DNA from: CAZZBK01 sp964652155
GTDB taxonomy: Bacteria; Planctomycetota; Planctomycetia; Pirellulales; PNKZ01
Length of the DNA stretch: 64,000 bases
NCBI GenBank assembly: GCA_964652155.1
Contig: CAZZBK010000012.1
Location: 3,922-67,921 of the forward strand
Direction of reading: 5' to 3'
The translations under genes were made by a program, and so were the position numbers. The notes beneath the pieces were generated by a model. It did not search any database, was not told the origin of the DNA, and saw only the letters and a program-made list of their open reading frames with translations. Shown here in pieces: positions 1-9,084 of the stretch. Each line of letters begins with the position of its first letter. The first letter of the stretch is position 1.

Positions 1-81
1 ATCGCAACTCCAGGCCGTCGCCGGCAGGCTGTTCGCCAGCATCACGGCGAACAAGGCGAGCATGCGACACGAGCGAAGCAT
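1..81 (-). CDS. N-terminal fragment of a secreted protein (signal peptide only)
   Basis: The gene starts at an ATG (81-79) and runs off the left edge, so only 27 codons are visible. They encode a textbook signal peptide: basic start (MLRSCR), a hydrophobic stretch (LALFAVMLA) and a likely cleavage site after PATA. A good ribosome binding site (CGAGGAGCC) lies about 6 bases upstream of the ATG. The mature protein is outside the window and its function cannot be told. Confidence 0.6.
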   Translation of the reverse strand, partial: MLRSCRMLALFAVMLANSLPATAWSCD

Positions 82-252
82 CTGAAGGCTCCTCGAACGG
101 ACGACGCCGCGCTCGGTCACGATCGGCGCAGCGCGACACGGTCAGGCCTGTTGTCGTCCAATCGGGGCTTGATCGTTGAATATTTTCTGGATATTTCACG
201 CAGGAAATTCGGACAATGCGTGACACGCACGCTAGCAAAGCGTTGACAGCCG

Positions 253-3200
253 CTAGCGTCCGTTGGGTGCCGCGCGGTCATCGTTCGCGGGTTGAACATT
301 GGCCTGCCGCTTATAGTGCGTGAGTCGCAACGAGACAAATGGGAGTACTTCGTCCGGTGCGGCGGTCGGGTTCTGCCGCCCTTCGGTCAGCTCGGGCACA
401 TCGCGCTGCACATAGCGGACCACCTCATTGAGCGACACGACACCGTCGCCCGACACGTCGGCATCGCCCGAGAGCGCTGAGAGGAGGCTTTTCGTGAATG
501 CGCCGTGTTGCCAGGCCGTCTTCTCCTCGGAGCGTTCGCTCCCCGCGGCGGCCGTGACGGTAAAAACGACATCCTCCTGAAACGCCCTCACGGCCGACTT
601 CAGGTCACGACCTCGGAGCGGTTGAATTGCGCCGCTATGACACGTGTCGAGCAAGGCCAACTTGCGGCAGGGAATGTCACCGAGCAGCTCAAAATCGCTC
701 CAGGAGATCGAGTTCGAGTATTGTCCCTTGAGGAACGACTCGATGCTGATGTCGTGCCCGGCAAAATAGTAACGCTGGGTTTTCGCGTCGACGAAACCGT
801 GCCCCGCCATGAAAATCACCAGCAGGTCGTCGGCCCGCGCATCAGCGCGCAACTGCTCGCGCAACTTGGCAAACGATTCGGACCAACTCGTCCGGGTCAC
901 TTGTTCGTTGACGAGCAGTGTGGGCGTTTGCAGCGTGTAGAGCCCGGCCGTTCGTTCCTTGAGCAACTGCACGATCGCCTGCGCATCGGCGACCGAATAG
1001 CCGAGCGGTTGCACGTCGCGATCTCGATACTCGTTGATGCCCATTGCCAGCACATACAACTTGGGCAAGCGCTGGGACGGTTGCAGCGCGGTCGCATTTT
1101 CGACCAGCACGTGACCAAACCCGACGGTCTCGGCATCCGTGTTCACCAACACCTGAATCAGGGCCTGTTGCTCGGTGGGGAGCGCCGCGTTCCACTCATA
1201 GATCAGTTCGCGGCCGTCGGGCACGGCGCGGTCGTCGACCACGCGCTGCTGGGCGGCCACGACGCCATTGGCAAACACCTTGGCTCGCGCCAGCTTGCTC
1301 GTGCCCGGCAGCTTGATCCGAGCCCGGACCCTCGCCGTGCCACGCTCGACCGACTCGCCGGCCAACGGGGACAAGATGCTCACGCGCGGCGTGACCGCAA
1401 TCTGCTGCTCGACCGCCTGATCGGGTCGCTTCGGCGGCTCGATGGCCGCCTGACGAAACGCGCGCTCCAAGCTCCCTTGCGGGAGCAAATGCTCCAGCAC
1501 GTCGGGGCGTTCGAGCCGTTTGCGAAACTGATCGGCTCGAAAGAATTCGGGCGCGGCCTCAAGACCACGATTCACCTGCCAACCGAAGAGCGTGTGACCG
1601 TTGGCCGAAGCGTCGTAATAACCCTCGGGGGTCCAAAACGCCCATTCGCGTTGCGCGGTTACGAACAAATTAGCCAGCGGCTGCCAAGCCGGCAGCAGTT
1701 GGAACGCGCCCTGCGCGACGCCCGCGCGGCTCGTTTCAAACACGACCTGCGTTTCCCACGGCACGTCGCGCAGCTGTTGGAGCATGCTCGCCGCCTCATC
1801 GGCTTGCGTGACCTCGGCCGTGGCGGGCCACCGCAGCCGGGTCAGCACGTCTCCCTGACGCACCCCTTTGAAGTACAACGGCCCCGCCGGGTCGACACGA
1901 CTCGCCACCAGTCGGTCTTGCTCGACGGTCCAGTCAGCACCCCAACGGCCGAGCGGCGCGCCCGCTTGCTCGAGATGCACAAGCGACCAAATGCGCGCAG
2001 TGCCGTCAGCCGAGCCCGACACGAGGTACCGCCGATCTTGAGACACGCCCAGCGCGGTGACGTAATCGTGATGGCCACGAAAGTGTCGCAGAATGGGACA
2101 CACCCCCTGCGGGGCAAGCTGACAAACAAAGATGCTGTTCTGCACGTCGGTTCCGACGGCAATCGCGGTCGGTTCTCCCGCCGCGTCGCTGATCCAGGCA
2201 TAGCAGCGAATCGCCCCTTCGCGACGAGCATCGAACCGGACGGTCCCCTTGGCAATGTTATCTTGAAACAGTTGCAATGCGCCGTCGGCGAGTCGTTGCA
2301 CGCGCCAGCGTCCCTGCTGCGGCGTGACCGAGAGCCAGTCGTCGGCATGGAGCGGGGGCGGCAACAGATCGAGCGACTGTGGATCAAAGGCCTGTTCGAG
2401 CGGACCGTAGTTGTTGAAGCCGGCGGCCGTGTAGCTCATCCCCAGGGCGATGCGGTAGAAAGGCTCGCGGCGCGCAAACGCCACGCTGACCACGCGGCGA
2501 CCCGCCCCTTGCAGTGCCACGCCGGCGTTGAGGTCGTCGATCGGTCCGAGGTAGAGGGCGTTATGCTCGCCTCCGGCAAACGACAGCAGCTTGCCGTTGG
2601 GGCTCACCGCGCAGGCGCTGACGTTGTCGACCGTATGGCGGCGCGCCTTGATCGTTTGCGTGGCGACATCCCAGGCTTGCAGTTGAGCTTTGCCCTGCTG
2701 CGGCACAAGCGCCGTCCCCGCAAAGAGTGTCTCGCCGCGCGGGTCGAAACAGGCCGACAACACAATCGCGCCGGGGGCGCAAAGTTGTGGCTCGGCACCA
2801 AGCGTGCCGATGTAAAGGTTGCCCGCGAGATCCGCCGAGGCGAGTTGCTGGCCGTCGCGGCTCAAGGCCAACGCGCTCACCATGCCGACATGCACCGTCG
2901 GGTAGGTCACCACGTCCTGTCGGTTCGCCAAGCCAATACGCTGCAATTTCCAAGTTGGGCGACCAGCCATGTTCGTCCCCACAAACACGCTCACGACAGC
3001 GTGCGTGGAGCCGAGCAAGGCCAAGGGGCGAAAATTGGGCTGCCGCTGAATCAGGGCCGCCTGATCTGCGCCGTAGACCGGCTCGTCTCGTTCGTAGACC
3101 ACGATCGGCTGCCAGTCGCGGCGGTTCCAGAAGATGAGTTGGCCAGCCACGTCGAGCGAGGCGAGCCATTGCCCATCGGCGGAAAAAGCCAGCGAGGCAA

Positions 3201-3696
3201 CGGTCTGCCGATGCGATTGCAGGACCCGAAGCTGCGTCCCTTGCACGGGGTCGAAGAGGATGATTTCGCCGAGACTGCCCATCGCTCCGTAACCGCCGAC
3301 GGCCAGCAAGCCATCGTTAGGCGCAGTAGCCAGCGCGAAGACGCTCCCCCGCAGGCCACGGCCGACCTGCCAGCGTAACGAACGTTCGAGCAGCCAGGAA
3401 CGTTTCAGATCGCGGACGATCGCCGTGGTGTTCCAGACATGCACAATCTTGTCGAGCCCCGCCGAGCAGAGTCGCTTCGAGTCGGGGGTGAACGCGAGGG
3501 CGCGGACCGCAGCCGTGTGACCGCTGACATTGATCGACAGCCAGGGACGAACGTCATCCTGGGGCAAGAGAGCGTCCTGCGCCGCCGCGACCGATTGCGT
3601 CAGGATAACGATCGCGAACAGCCAACCGCCGCGCCCGATCATGCCACGCCGGCGCGCCTCTGAACCACAACCCGCTACGCGCTCCGCGCGGCTCAT
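253..3696 (-). CDS. WD40-repeat protein with C-terminal caspase (peptidase C14) domain
   Basis: The 1147-residue product has an N-terminal hydrophobic export segment (about residues 26-39), WD40-type repeats over roughly residues 50-590 (for example GHTAAVRALAF, HDYVTALGVS followed by SGSADGTARIW), a linker with the WTPEGYYDAS signature common in these proteins, and a caspase domain from about residue 890. The catalytic dyad is visible: His966 in AGHGF and Cys1019 in DTCHSG. An acidic loop DVSGDGVVSLNE near the end resembles an EF-hand. The start at 3696 overlaps the stop of the upstream DUF4384 gene (ATGA), which argues for coupling; a second ATG at 3642 would give a shorter, more typical signal peptide. 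The combination is known in planctomycetes. The protease substrate is unknown; a role in signalling or regulated proteolysis outside the cytoplasm is inference. Confidence 0.85.
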   Translation of the reverse strand: MSRAERVAGCGSEARRRGMIGRGGWLFAIVILTQSVAAAQDALLPQDDVRPWLSINVSGHTAAVRALAFTPDSKRLCSAGLDKIVHVWNTTAIVRDLKRSWLLERSLRWQVGRGLRGSVFALATAPNDGLLAVGGYGAMGSLGEIILFDPVQGTQLRVLQSHRQTVASLAFSADGQWLASLDVAGQLIFWNRRDWQPIVVYERDEPVYGADQAALIQRQPNFRPLALLGSTHAVVSVFVGTNMAGRPTWKLQRIGLANRQDVVTYPTVHVGMVSALALSRDGQQLASADLAGNLYIGTLGAEPQLCAPGAIVLSACFDPRGETLFAGTALVPQQGKAQLQAWDVATQTIKARRHTVDNVSACAVSPNGKLLSFAGGEHNALYLGPIDDLNAGVALQGAGRRVVSVAFARREPFYRIALGMSYTAAGFNNYGPLEQAFDPQSLDLLPPPLHADDWLSVTPQQGRWRVQRLADGALQLFQDNIAKGTVRFDARREGAIRCYAWISDAAGEPTAIAVGTDVQNSIFVCQLAPQGVCPILRHFRGHHDYVTALGVSQDRRYLVSGSADGTARIWSLVHLEQAGAPLGRWGADWTVEQDRLVASRVDPAGPLYFKGVRQGDVLTRLRWPATAEVTQADEAASMLQQLRDVPWETQVVFETSRAGVAQGAFQLLPAWQPLANLFVTAQREWAFWTPEGYYDASANGHTLFGWQVNRGLEAAPEFFRADQFRKRLERPDVLEHLLPQGSLERAFRQAAIEPPKRPDQAVEQQIAVTPRVSILSPLAGESVERGTARVRARIKLPGTSKLARAKVFANGVVAAQQRVVDDRAVPDGRELIYEWNAALPTEQQALIQVLVNTDAETVGFGHVLVENATALQPSQRLPKLYVLAMGINEYRDRDVQPLGYSVADAQAIVQLLKERTAGLYTLQTPTLLVNEQVTRTSWSESFAKLREQLRADARADDLLVIFMAGHGFVDAKTQRYYFAGHDISIESFLKGQYSNSISWSDFELLGDIPCRKLALLDTCHSGAIQPLRGRDLKSAVRAFQEDVVFTVTAAAGSERSEEKTAWQHGAFTKSLLSALSGDADVSGDGVVSLNEVVRYVQRDVPELTEGRQNPTAAPDEVLPFVSLRLTHYKRQANVQPANDDRAAPNGR

Positions 3697-4544
3697 TTCG
3701 CAGTACTCGCCTTGGGAGCAACCGACTTGAGCGGAATGGTCACAAACAGTTCGACCGGCTTGACCCCTTTGGTCGAGGCCGCCATGCTGAACGTGCTGCG
3801 ATACTTGGTCCCGGGGGGCTCTTCAAGCGTGGCTCGCTCGCTGCGATCGCGCTCGACGGCCTGATTGACCTTGGCCATCGCCTCGGCGGTGACCAGTCCG
3901 CGATACCGAGTCCCCTGCGCCTGACGTTCGCGAATCGACTTGAGCGTCTTCGTGCTTTGCGCCTTGAGCTTGTCCTGTAACGCCTTCTCGGCTGGGGTGA
4001 GTTGCTCGTCGGGTTTTTTGAACACCACGTCCGATAGTGCGGCCAGATCGTCGCTTGGTTCCTCGACCGCGACGACAATCAACTTCTCTTCACCGGCCGG
4101 AGGCGAAAACTCGAACACGCTGCCGTCGGATGGGAGATCGAGCGATTGATCTTGCCGCGCGAGCGGCGGCATCTCCTTGTCCATCGGCAACAGACAGGTG
4201 CGATGGCCGCTGGCCCCTTCGTGGAAGATGTAAATGTAAAGCCCGTTAAGAGGCTTGATCCGCACGCGAATCTGATCGCCCAAGCTGAACGGATACTCAT
4301 TGGAGTCGACCGCTTCGTCTTGACCGTTTTTGCGCAGGAGCACCGTGTACTCGAGGGCGACGATCTTCTGGAAGCTCGCGGGGAGGCCCGGTATGGTCTG
4401 CGGTTCGCCTCCGGCGGCTTGGGTGGCGATATGCTTGCGAACCAAATCGCGGAAGGTGGGATCCTCGGCTTGGACCATCGAGGTGAGCGCACCCATGACC
4501 AAGGCAGCCAAGCTGAGAACAACAACGCGACGAGTGCATTTCAT
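3693..4544 (-). CDS. DUF4384 domain protein, partner of the caspase gene
   Basis: The 283-residue secreted protein has a signal peptide ending near MVQAED. Its central part matches the DUF4384 pattern: a FSLGDQIRVRI block followed by LNGLYIYIFHEG and a Pro-rich strand region around residues 90-170. The C-terminal third is charged and helical (KPDEQLTPAEKALQDKLK). Its stop overlaps the start of the WD40-caspase gene by 4 bases, so the two are almost certainly co-translated. DUF4384 domains recur beside or fused to caspase-like proteases in bacteria, but no biochemical activity is known. The most economical inference is an accessory or sensing subunit for the downstream protease. Confidence 0.75.
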   Translation of the reverse strand: MKCTRRVVVLSLAALVMGALTSMVQAEDPTFRDLVRKHIATQAAGGEPQTIPGLPASFQKIVALEYTVLLRKNGQDEAVDSNEYPFSLGDQIRVRIKPLNGLYIYIFHEGASGHRTCLLPMDKEMPPLARQDQSLDLPSDGSVFEFSPPAGEEKLIVVAVEEPSDDLAALSDVVFKKPDEQLTPAEKALQDKLKAQSTKTLKSIRERQAQGTRYRGLVTAEAMAKVNQAVERDRSERATLEEPPGTKYRSTFSMAASTKGVKPVELFVTIPLKSVAPKASTAK

Positions 4545-4774
4545 GTCAATATTCCTTGCAATACAACCATCATGCTGGCCGACACGATCTCAGTGGGAGT
4601 TCGTTCAGTTCATCAGCGAGCCGTGTCCGGCCGCCCATTGCCGTTGCAGGTAATCATACCATTGCGGGCAAAAAGTCTCGTGAAATCGTCAAAAGAGTGA
4701 AAGAAATTCCGCCCGCGTTGCGAAAAAACAACGACGCTAGAACGCTGTCGTGGCAGGCGCGCATCGCCCCGGAG

Positions 4775-6598
4775 TCACTTGCCCGGCAATTCCCATTCGT
4801 TCGGCACGTCCTGCCGCTCTTCGATCAGGACGCTCACGGCCCGAGAGAGCAGCACCAGGCTGGGGCCATCGTCGGGAAAGTCGATGAGCAGCCGTCCCAG
4901 CATCTTCGCGCACTCGCGAAATTGGCCGCGATCGAACTTGTCCAGCGCTTGCTCGTAACGCAGGCACAAGCTGTTGGTTACCTCGGTGCTATTGGTCTGC
5001 AACTCAAAGAGCTCGACCGGCTGCGAGATATTGACGACGCGCACCTTGCAGAGTCGGCGCACGGCAAACTCGCCGCGAAGCTGCGCGCGGGTCGCTCCGG
5101 TGATGAGCAGGCTCGACTTCAAATACTTGGTCGCGCCTTGCACGCGGCTGGCCAAATTGACCGAGTTGCCCAGCGGTCCGTATTTGAACTTGCGCGTCGA
5201 ACCGGTATTGCCCACGCGGGCAATGCCCGTGTTCACGCCAATGCCCACGCGCGTGTCTTCGCCAATGATGCTGGTCCAGGTGTCGTTGAGGGTGGGGAGC
5301 GCCGCGAGCATTTGCTGCGCGGCCTGGCAGGCGAGGACCGCATGATCGGGTTGCTTCGAGGGAGCGCCCCACATCGCCAGCAATTCATCGCCAACGTAAT
5401 CGACCAGCACGCCGCCAAAGTTCGCCACGCAATCGGACAGCGCGCTGAGCACCGCCCCAACCCAGTTCAACGTGCCGGTCGGGCCCAGCCGCTCGGCCAC
5501 GCGACTGAAGCCGCGAATGTCGCAGACCAGCAGGGTCACTTCCGTGTCGCGGCCATCGAGCAGATCGGGCTCGCTCGCCAATTGGCGCGACAGCTCGGGC
5601 GAGAAGAACTGTTCGAACTTGACTTGCGCCGCCAGTGCCGCCTGCTCTTGCTCCAAACGCGCCAAGCCCGCGGCCACTCCGCAGGCGAGCGTCTCGACGA
5701 GCATGGCGTCGAGCTTGGTGATCTCCGGCAAACCACGGCTGCGTCGATTTTGCGAGCGGTAACCGTAGAGCGCGCCGATGACGTCTCCGCCGCGATTCAG
5801 AATCGGCGCGGCCACTACCGCCTCGACACTCATCAGGCTTTCGCTGACGCTCTCCGTGGGCGTACTCGACTGCCAGAACGTTCGCTTCTCTTCGTGGACT
5901 CGAGCGAGCACATGTCGACTGGGGGACCAAGGGCGTTCGCTGTCGCTGCTCAGCGCGGCGAGCTTCCACTTGCCGCCTTGCAACAGCAGCACCCCGCCGG
6001 CGTCGAGCTCCATCAGTTTGCAAAGCCCCTCGGCGGCGCGTTGGAAGAAGTCCGTCGAATTGGCCGCGCTTTGCAGGACGGCAATGACATTCTTCCACCA
6101 ACCGATCAACGATTCCGTCGCTTGCGGCGAGAGCTTGGCGAGCGCCTCGGCCGCCGAGGCATAGATCGAGACCGAAGGGGTGCCCAAGAAGACCGTGGCT
6201 TGCCCGAGGGTGTGCAACGCCGGCAAATCCGCGCCGACCTCGCTGAGGTCGATCACCACCTGCTCGCCGATCAGCAGCGTAACGGGGAGCCGCAATTGCA
6301 CGACGCCGCGGGCGGCGATGCTGGCCCCGCCTTTGACAAAAATCCGATTCTTCTCGCTGAGGTTGCTGAGCGTGACCATGCCATTCGATGGCGCATCGAT
6401 CCGCAGCATTCGCCGCGAGACGGTATTTTCGTTATGCTGCGCGATCGCGACGCGCCAGCGGGCACTGTCGAGCGGGTGCGCAATGAACATTTCCTCGCGG
6501 GGGTCTTCCTGCCGCCCCATCTCGACCCCGCCGGGCAACTCCTGATCGAAGCGCAGGCTGCCTTGGATCGATACGCGCACCGTAAAGGCTTGAGCCAT
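4775..6598 (-). CDS. Class III adenylate/guanylate cyclase with FHA-like and GAF-like regions
   Basis: From the ATG at 6598 the protein has 607 residues. Residues about 40-115 look like a forkhead-associated fold (SNLSEKNRIFV), residues about 165-310 like a GAF sensor, and residues 350-510 are the cyclase catalytic domain. The two metal-binding aspartates are present (D360 in CDIRGF, D404 in VGDELLAMW), and GPLGNSVNLASRV supplies the transition-state Asn and Arg. The reading frame is open further upstream to 6682, but that would overlap the previous gene; the ATG at 6598 lies 8 bases after its stop. It is the last gene of an operon with two electron-transfer proteins, one of which carries two cyclic-nucleotide-binding domains. 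Whether ATP or GTP is the substrate cannot be decided by eye. Confidence 0.88.
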   Translation of the reverse strand: MAQAFTVRVSIQGSLRFDQELPGGVEMGRQEDPREEMFIAHPLDSARWRVAIAQHNENTVSRRMLRIDAPSNGMVTLSNLSEKNRIFVKGGASIAARGVVQLRLPVTLLIGEQVVIDLSEVGADLPALHTLGQATVFLGTPSVSIYASAAEALAKLSPQATESLIGWWKNVIAVLQSAANSTDFFQRAAEGLCKLMELDAGGVLLLQGGKWKLAALSSDSERPWSPSRHVLARVHEEKRTFWQSSTPTESVSESLMSVEAVVAAPILNRGGDVIGALYGYRSQNRRSRGLPEITKLDAMLVETLACGVAAGLARLEQEQAALAAQVKFEQFFSPELSRQLASEPDLLDGRDTEVTLLVCDIRGFSRVAERLGPTGTLNWVGAVLSALSDCVANFGGVLVDYVGDELLAMWGAPSKQPDHAVLACQAAQQMLAALPTLNDTWTSIIGEDTRVGIGVNTGIARVGNTGSTRKFKYGPLGNSVNLASRVQGATKYLKSSLLITGATRAQLRGEFAVRRLCKVRVVNISQPVELFELQTNSTEVTNSLCLRYEQALDKFDRGQFRECAKMLGRLLIDFPDDGPSLVLLSRAVSVLIEERQDVPNEWELPGK

Positions 6599-6606
6599 GA
6601 TGTCAT

Positions 6607-9084
6607 CTAACTTCGGGGAGAAGCTGTCACCAACTCCAATAAATCCGCCCCACTCATCCGGAACGCGGCATTGTGCGGACAAGCATACACGCAGCTAGGG
6701 TCCTCGTTCGCTCCCACGACATGGCGACACAGATCGCATGTCGTCGCCTTCTGTTGCAACACCGCCTGACGCTTGTGCGGCTGCTCGGGATGCGGACGGT
6801 CGTCGAGCATGCCGTGCATGTTGATGTTGCCATACGGACAGTTGCTGGCGCACAACCCACACCCGATGCACCAGTCTTCAATGACGATCTCGAGCGACGC
6901 CTCGGAATCGTTGCGTTGACGGCGGTGAATGGCGTCGACGGGGCAGCCAACCAGGCAGTACGGGTCGAGGCAGGAGCGACACGAGCTGGCCACGAGAAAC
7001 TTGTCGAACCGCATCCCCTCGCGAATCAATCGCGTGATCCCGCCGTGCGTGTCCGAGCAACTGTGTGTGCATTCGTCGCAGCGCGTGCAGCTTTCCAGGT
7101 CGAGCACCAACAACTTTTGCGCGTTGAACAACCCTTGATCGAGAAACTCGGCCAGCGGGCGATTCAATGTCTTGCGCGTCACTTCGTCCCGATGGAGATG
7201 CTGCTTAGCTTGCTCGACAAGCTGCTCTCGGATGCCGGCAAAGCGTTCGAGGAGCGCGGCGAAATGCTCGCCCCGAATGCGAACCAATTCCACGTCGTCG
7301 AGCGCGCGGCAGGTTGCGGTCCGCACGCCGCCCACGTTGTTGGGAGATGCTTCGAGCAGGCTGGACAGCAGGCCAATTTCGCCGAAGCTGCTGCCGGGCC
7401 CCAAGTAGTCGAGCACCCGTTCCTGTCCCGCATAGATCTGCGAGACCCGGACAAAACCGAGCCGCACCATGTAAAAGTGATCGGCGCCATCCCCTTGCGA
7501 GAAGATGATCTGACCCGAGTCGACGCGCAGCAACTCGACTTTATCGCGCAAAAACTCGGCGCATTCGAGCCGCTGCGCATCATCGAGGCTGGCCAACAAG
7601 CTGCTCCGGCGCAGGTGGTCGGTCAGGGCCCGATCACGGTAGGCGCGATCAAATATCTCGCGGGCTGATCGATTGCGCCGCAGGTAATGCAAAATGTTGC
7701 GGCCAATCTCGAACACCTCGCCATCCTCGACGGCGGTCACAGTTGCCGAACGGGGATAATGACTCAGGCAGGTCATCTCGCCGATGATCACGTCGGCGGG
7801 GGTGACTTCGCGGCGCGGCTGACCAAGCGAGATGGGCATACTGTCGGCATTGCGGATCGACGTGTGGTCGTCGCTCTGGCTGGTGAAACTGGTCCGAATC
7901 CGTCCGAGGAGACCGCGCCAACCGCTCTCCTTTTCGTTTCGCAGGCTCTTGAGCGTTGAGCGGAGCGCCACTTCGTAACGCCCACGGAGCAAGATGAACG
8001 CAGTCGAGCCGACATCCCCTTCGCGGCACAGGACGGTGCCCGGCGCGAGGCGGTGTCGCGTGACCGAGTTGGCGTTCCACTGCAAGAACTTGTGTGGGAT
8101 TCCAGCGAAGAGCGGATGCTGTTTCAATTCGTCGGCGGTGACGCTGAGCGATTCGCGAGCCTTGATCGAGGGGCGCTCTGATTGCGAACGATCGCCGACC
8201 GACTCGCGGAACATGAGCGCACCGGTGGGGCACGAGACCATGCACTCGCCGCACGACACGCAGCTTGATTGCCCCATCGGGTCATTCAGATCGAAGCCGA
8301 TCGTGGTGCCGTAGCCTTTGCCTGCGCGACCGATGACCATGTTGTGCTTGACATCGTCGCAGGCCCGCACGCATCGATCGCACAACACGCAAGCGTTGTG
8401 ATCGACAGCAATCACGAGCGACGAGTCATCGTGGCCGCGGTCGAGTTGCCGCGGCGTGAAGCGGGGCGTGCCAATATGCAGGCGTTCGCACAGGTCATTG
8501 AGTTCGTTAAACGATGAGTGCGATGAGCTGTCGGTCGCGGCTAGGTGATCGGCCTTGAGCAACTCGGCCAACACGTTCACGGCCGACCGCACCCGCTGCT
8601 GGGCGTCGCCGTCGGGAGACTCGATCGTGTGGACCTCCATCGTCTCTTCCACGCGATGCTGGCAGGCCGGGAGCAATTTCCGCTCGCGGTCAATTTTGCC
8701 CCGTTTGAGTTTATGGATCTCGACCACGCACAGTCGGCACACCCCAACCGGGTCCAAATGCTCTTGATGGCACAGGGTGGGAATCGGGTTGCGGTCACCG
8801 GGCTGTTTGACGAACAGTTTCGCGGCGGCGTCGTGGATCGTCGTGGGGCGTGGGATGGGGCGACCTTCGTGATCGCGACGAATATGGCCCTGCGCATCCG
8901 TCGCCGGCACGGCTTTCTTCACCGTCACCTTGCGACCATCGATCTTGATGGTGATGTCCTTGGCTAAGTCCTCGGCCGTCACCTTGTCCATGCGCAGCAA
9001 TTGACCATCGACGCCGCGCACAAACAGGCCTTCGTCGGCGCCCGGGTTGAGATCGTCATCGAAATCGTCGAGATCGCGACTCAT
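6607..9084 (-). CDS. Multi-Fe-S protein with two cyclic-nucleotide-binding domains
   Basis: The 825-residue protein combines three modules. Residues 45-290 resemble the N-terminus of NuoG/HoxU: a 2Fe-2S motif (C105, C116, C119, C141) and two 4Fe-4S motifs (C232/235/238/242 and C275/278/281/285). Residues about 335-615 hold two CRP-like cyclic-nucleotide-binding domains, with GEM...PRSATV in the first and FGEIG...RTAT in the second. Residues 655-810 form a DmsB/NrfC-like polyferredoxin with four more clusters (C666/669/672/676, C702/705/710/714, C739/742/745/749, C783/786/798/802). The start ATG at 9084 overlaps the stop of the NuoE-NuoF gene by 4 bases; the frame is open upstream but those residues look non-coding. 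Likely a cytoplasmic electron-transfer subunit gated by cAMP or cGMP. Its redox partners are unknown. Confidence 0.85.
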   Translation of the reverse strand: MSRDLDDFDDDLNPGADEGLFVRGVDGQLLRMDKVTAEDLAKDITIKIDGRKVTVKKAVPATDAQGHIRRDHEGRPIPRPTTIHDAAAKLFVKQPGDRNPIPTLCHQEHLDPVGVCRLCVVEIHKLKRGKIDRERKLLPACQHRVEETMEVHTIESPDGDAQQRVRSAVNVLAELLKADHLAATDSSSHSSFNELNDLCERLHIGTPRFTPRQLDRGHDDSSLVIAVDHNACVLCDRCVRACDDVKHNMVIGRAGKGYGTTIGFDLNDPMGQSSCVSCGECMVSCPTGALMFRESVGDRSQSERPSIKARESLSVTADELKQHPLFAGIPHKFLQWNANSVTRHRLAPGTVLCREGDVGSTAFILLRGRYEVALRSTLKSLRNEKESGWRGLLGRIRTSFTSQSDDHTSIRNADSMPISLGQPRREVTPADVIIGEMTCLSHYPRSATVTAVEDGEVFEIGRNILHYLRRNRSAREIFDRAYRDRALTDHLRRSSLLASLDDAQRLECAEFLRDKVELLRVDSGQIIFSQGDGADHFYMVRLGFVRVSQIYAGQERVLDYLGPGSSFGEIGLLSSLLEASPNNVGGVRTATCRALDDVELVRIRGEHFAALLERFAGIREQLVEQAKQHLHRDEVTRKTLNRPLAEFLDQGLFNAQKLLVLDLESCTRCDECTHSCSDTHGGITRLIREGMRFDKFLVASSCRSCLDPYCLVGCPVDAIHRRQRNDSEASLEIVIEDWCIGCGLCASNCPYGNINMHGMLDDRPHPEQPHKRQAVLQQKATTCDLCRHVVGANEDPSCVYACPHNAAFRMSGADLLELVTASPRS

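Noticed and set aside
505..3378. A 957-codon open frame on the plus strand opposite the caspase gene
   Set aside because: It is the complement of an intact WD40-caspase gene and its translation shows no domain, only Arg/Gly/Leu-rich noise typical of antisense frames in high-GC DNA.
4556..6610. A 684-codon plus-strand frame opposite the cyclase
   Set aside because: Antisense shadow of the cyclase gene, which has all catalytic motifs; no family similarity is visible in the antisense frame.
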